The notes under the pieces: generated by a model
What the model was told of the DNA's origin: nothing
What the model saw: the letters and a program-made list of their open reading frames with translations, nothing else
Databases searched by the model: none
In this document: in pieces, positions 5,984-6,718 of the stretch
Layout: every line of letters starts with the position of its first letter
Position numbering within the stretch: the first letter of the stretch is position 1
Assembly (NCBI GenBank): GCA_937889795.1
Contig: CALBZH010000205.1
Coordinates: forward strand, 1-6,718
DNA: 6,718 bases
From: an uncultured Syntrophobacteraceae bacterium
Lineage (GTDB): Bacteria; Desulfobacterota; Syntrophobacteria; Syntrophobacterales; Syntrophobacteraceae
Direction: 5' to 3'
Position numbers and translations under genes: made by a program

Positions 5984-6622
5984 TCACTTCTTTGGCCATC
6001 CCACCGATTGCGACAGGATGATCTTCTGTTCCGGTCTCAGTTTCAACTCTTTGCCGAGATTCTCTTTGTCGATACTGGCGCGCACGACGGTCGCCAGCCC
6101 TTCCGATGCACAGAACAGGTAAACATTCTGGCTGATGAAGCCAGCATCTGCGCCGACCCAAACGTCTTTATCCGCTCCGCCGCTGACTTTCGCGTAGTCC
6201 GCGACATAGACCAGGTTCAGGGCGGCCTCTTTCACGAAGGCCTGCGTTCCCGCCATGGCCCGTATGTCCTTGTCGCCGATGGGGTTGAGGACGTTTCTCT
6301 TGGAGTCCCACAGGAATGAGCCGTCAGCGTTCAGCACATAGATGTCGAATTCCTGCCAGTTTTTCGCGGATGGCGCAGTCCTGCGGCCGTCCGGCCGATT
6401 GATGCCGAAGGCGGCCCACAAGAGATTCGAAAGCATTTGAGGGGCGAGCTTGCCCTCCCCAAAGGCACGCGTGGTCATCCGTTCTTTCAGGGCTTGCATG
6501 AGGGGTTTTCCGCCTTCCATCTGCGGGCTCGGCAACTGGATCGGTCCAGCGGCCCGTGCGGGAAGCGCCAATAACATCGAAAATACAGCCATGCCGACAA
6601 GCAGATTGAATCCGCGCTTCAT
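5984..6622 (-). CDS. Exported nitroreductase-family (SagB/ThcOx-like) protein
   Basis: A 212-aa probable FMN-dependent oxidoreductase of the nitroreductase superfamily, SagB/ThcOx-like branch. Residues 1-24 form a clear signal peptide: Lys-Arg, a hydrophobic stretch and an ALPARA cleavage site, so the protein is predicted to act outside the cytoplasm. The mature part begins its fold with KERMTTRAF (Arg48 and Arg52, the usual FMN phosphate contacts), then RTAPSAKN at 81-88, which matches the family's R-T-x-P-S-A segment. It has GADAGFISQNVYL and ASEGLATVVR helices and ends in VGWPKK, like the family's C-terminal VG-P motif. The start at 6622 is chosen because it gives the signal peptide and has GGAGG (plus-strand 6629-6633) 6 bases ahead; a frame extending to 6712 lacks such support. 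The electron donor and substrate are unknown. It is convergent with cassette copy 2 and probably unrelated to it functionally. No convincing promoter was seen in the 96 bases to its right. Confidence 0.9.
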   Translation of the reverse strand: MKRGFNLLVGMAVFSMLLALPARAAGPIQLPSPQMEGGKPLMQALKERMTTRAFGEGKLAPQMLSNLLWAAFGINRPDGRRTAPSAKNWQEFDIYVLNADGSFLWDSKRNVLNPIGDKDIRAMAGTQAFVKEAALNLVYVADYAKVSGGADKDVWVGADAGFISQNVYLFCASEGLATVVRASIDKENLGKELKLRPEQKIILSQSVGWPKK

Positions 6623-6628
6623 GGGAGC

Positions 6629-6633
6629 CCTCC
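6629..6633 (-). promoter_or_regulatory. Shine-Dalgarno GGAGG deciding the nitroreductase start
   Basis: On the minus strand GGAGG precedes the ATG at 6622 by 6 bases. This supports the signal-peptide start over the upstream in-frame ATG at 6712, which would add 30 residues ahead of the export signal. Confidence 0.7.
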
Positions 6634-6718
6634 CGAATAAGTATTCTCTTTGGTTGGACACGCTCTGGGATCTTGTGGCTATGGAAACTAAGATCGCGTT
6701 GCACGAAAGCAAGGAGGA

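Overview
The window looks like a GC-rich bacterial chromosome segment, most plausibly from an anaerobic Desulfobacterota-type organism (Syntrophobacter/Desulfomonile-like). That guess rests on the CoA-transferase/GNAT fusion protein and the DUF2080-type small proteins, not on any phylogenetic marker, so it is tentative. No rRNA, tRNA, CRISPR array, insertion sequence or transposase was found.

Layout: (1) positions 2-829 (+) hold the 3' part of an HSL-type alpha/beta hydrolase, whose base composition drops sharply halfway through. (2) Positions 937-4979 (+) hold a compact four-gene cluster. It contains a 70-aa DUF2080-like protein, a single-domain GNAT acetyltransferase, a 633-aa fusion of an acetyl-CoA hydrolase/CoA-transferase with a Pat-like GNAT domain, and an AAHS-type major facilitator transporter that overlaps the fusion gene by 4 bases. 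(3) After a 211-base gap with a candidate promoter, positions 5191-5865 (+) carry a second copy of the DUF2080-like + GNAT pair, with the same gene order and the same 18-base spacer. (4) Positions 5984-6622 (-) hold a convergent gene for an exported nitroreductase/SagB-like protein.

The simplest reading of the central cluster is uptake of an organic (possibly aromatic) acid by the transporter and its activation to a CoA thioester by the CoA-transferase. Acylation control could be supplied in cis by the fused GNAT domain and perhaps in trans by the small GNATs. The upstream hydrolase could release such an acid from an ester. All of this is inference from families and gene order.

The most unusual feature is the repeated two-gene cassette. 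A tiny protein with a very conserved 41-residue C-terminal core and a variable N-terminus is followed each time by a GNAT protein (about 65% identical between copies, hand-counted) that has Cys where most GNATs have the catalytic Tyr. The cassette brackets the CoA-transferase/transporter pair. Its small-gene-first layout resembles GNAT toxin-antitoxin loci, but a metabolic regulatory role is at least as likely.
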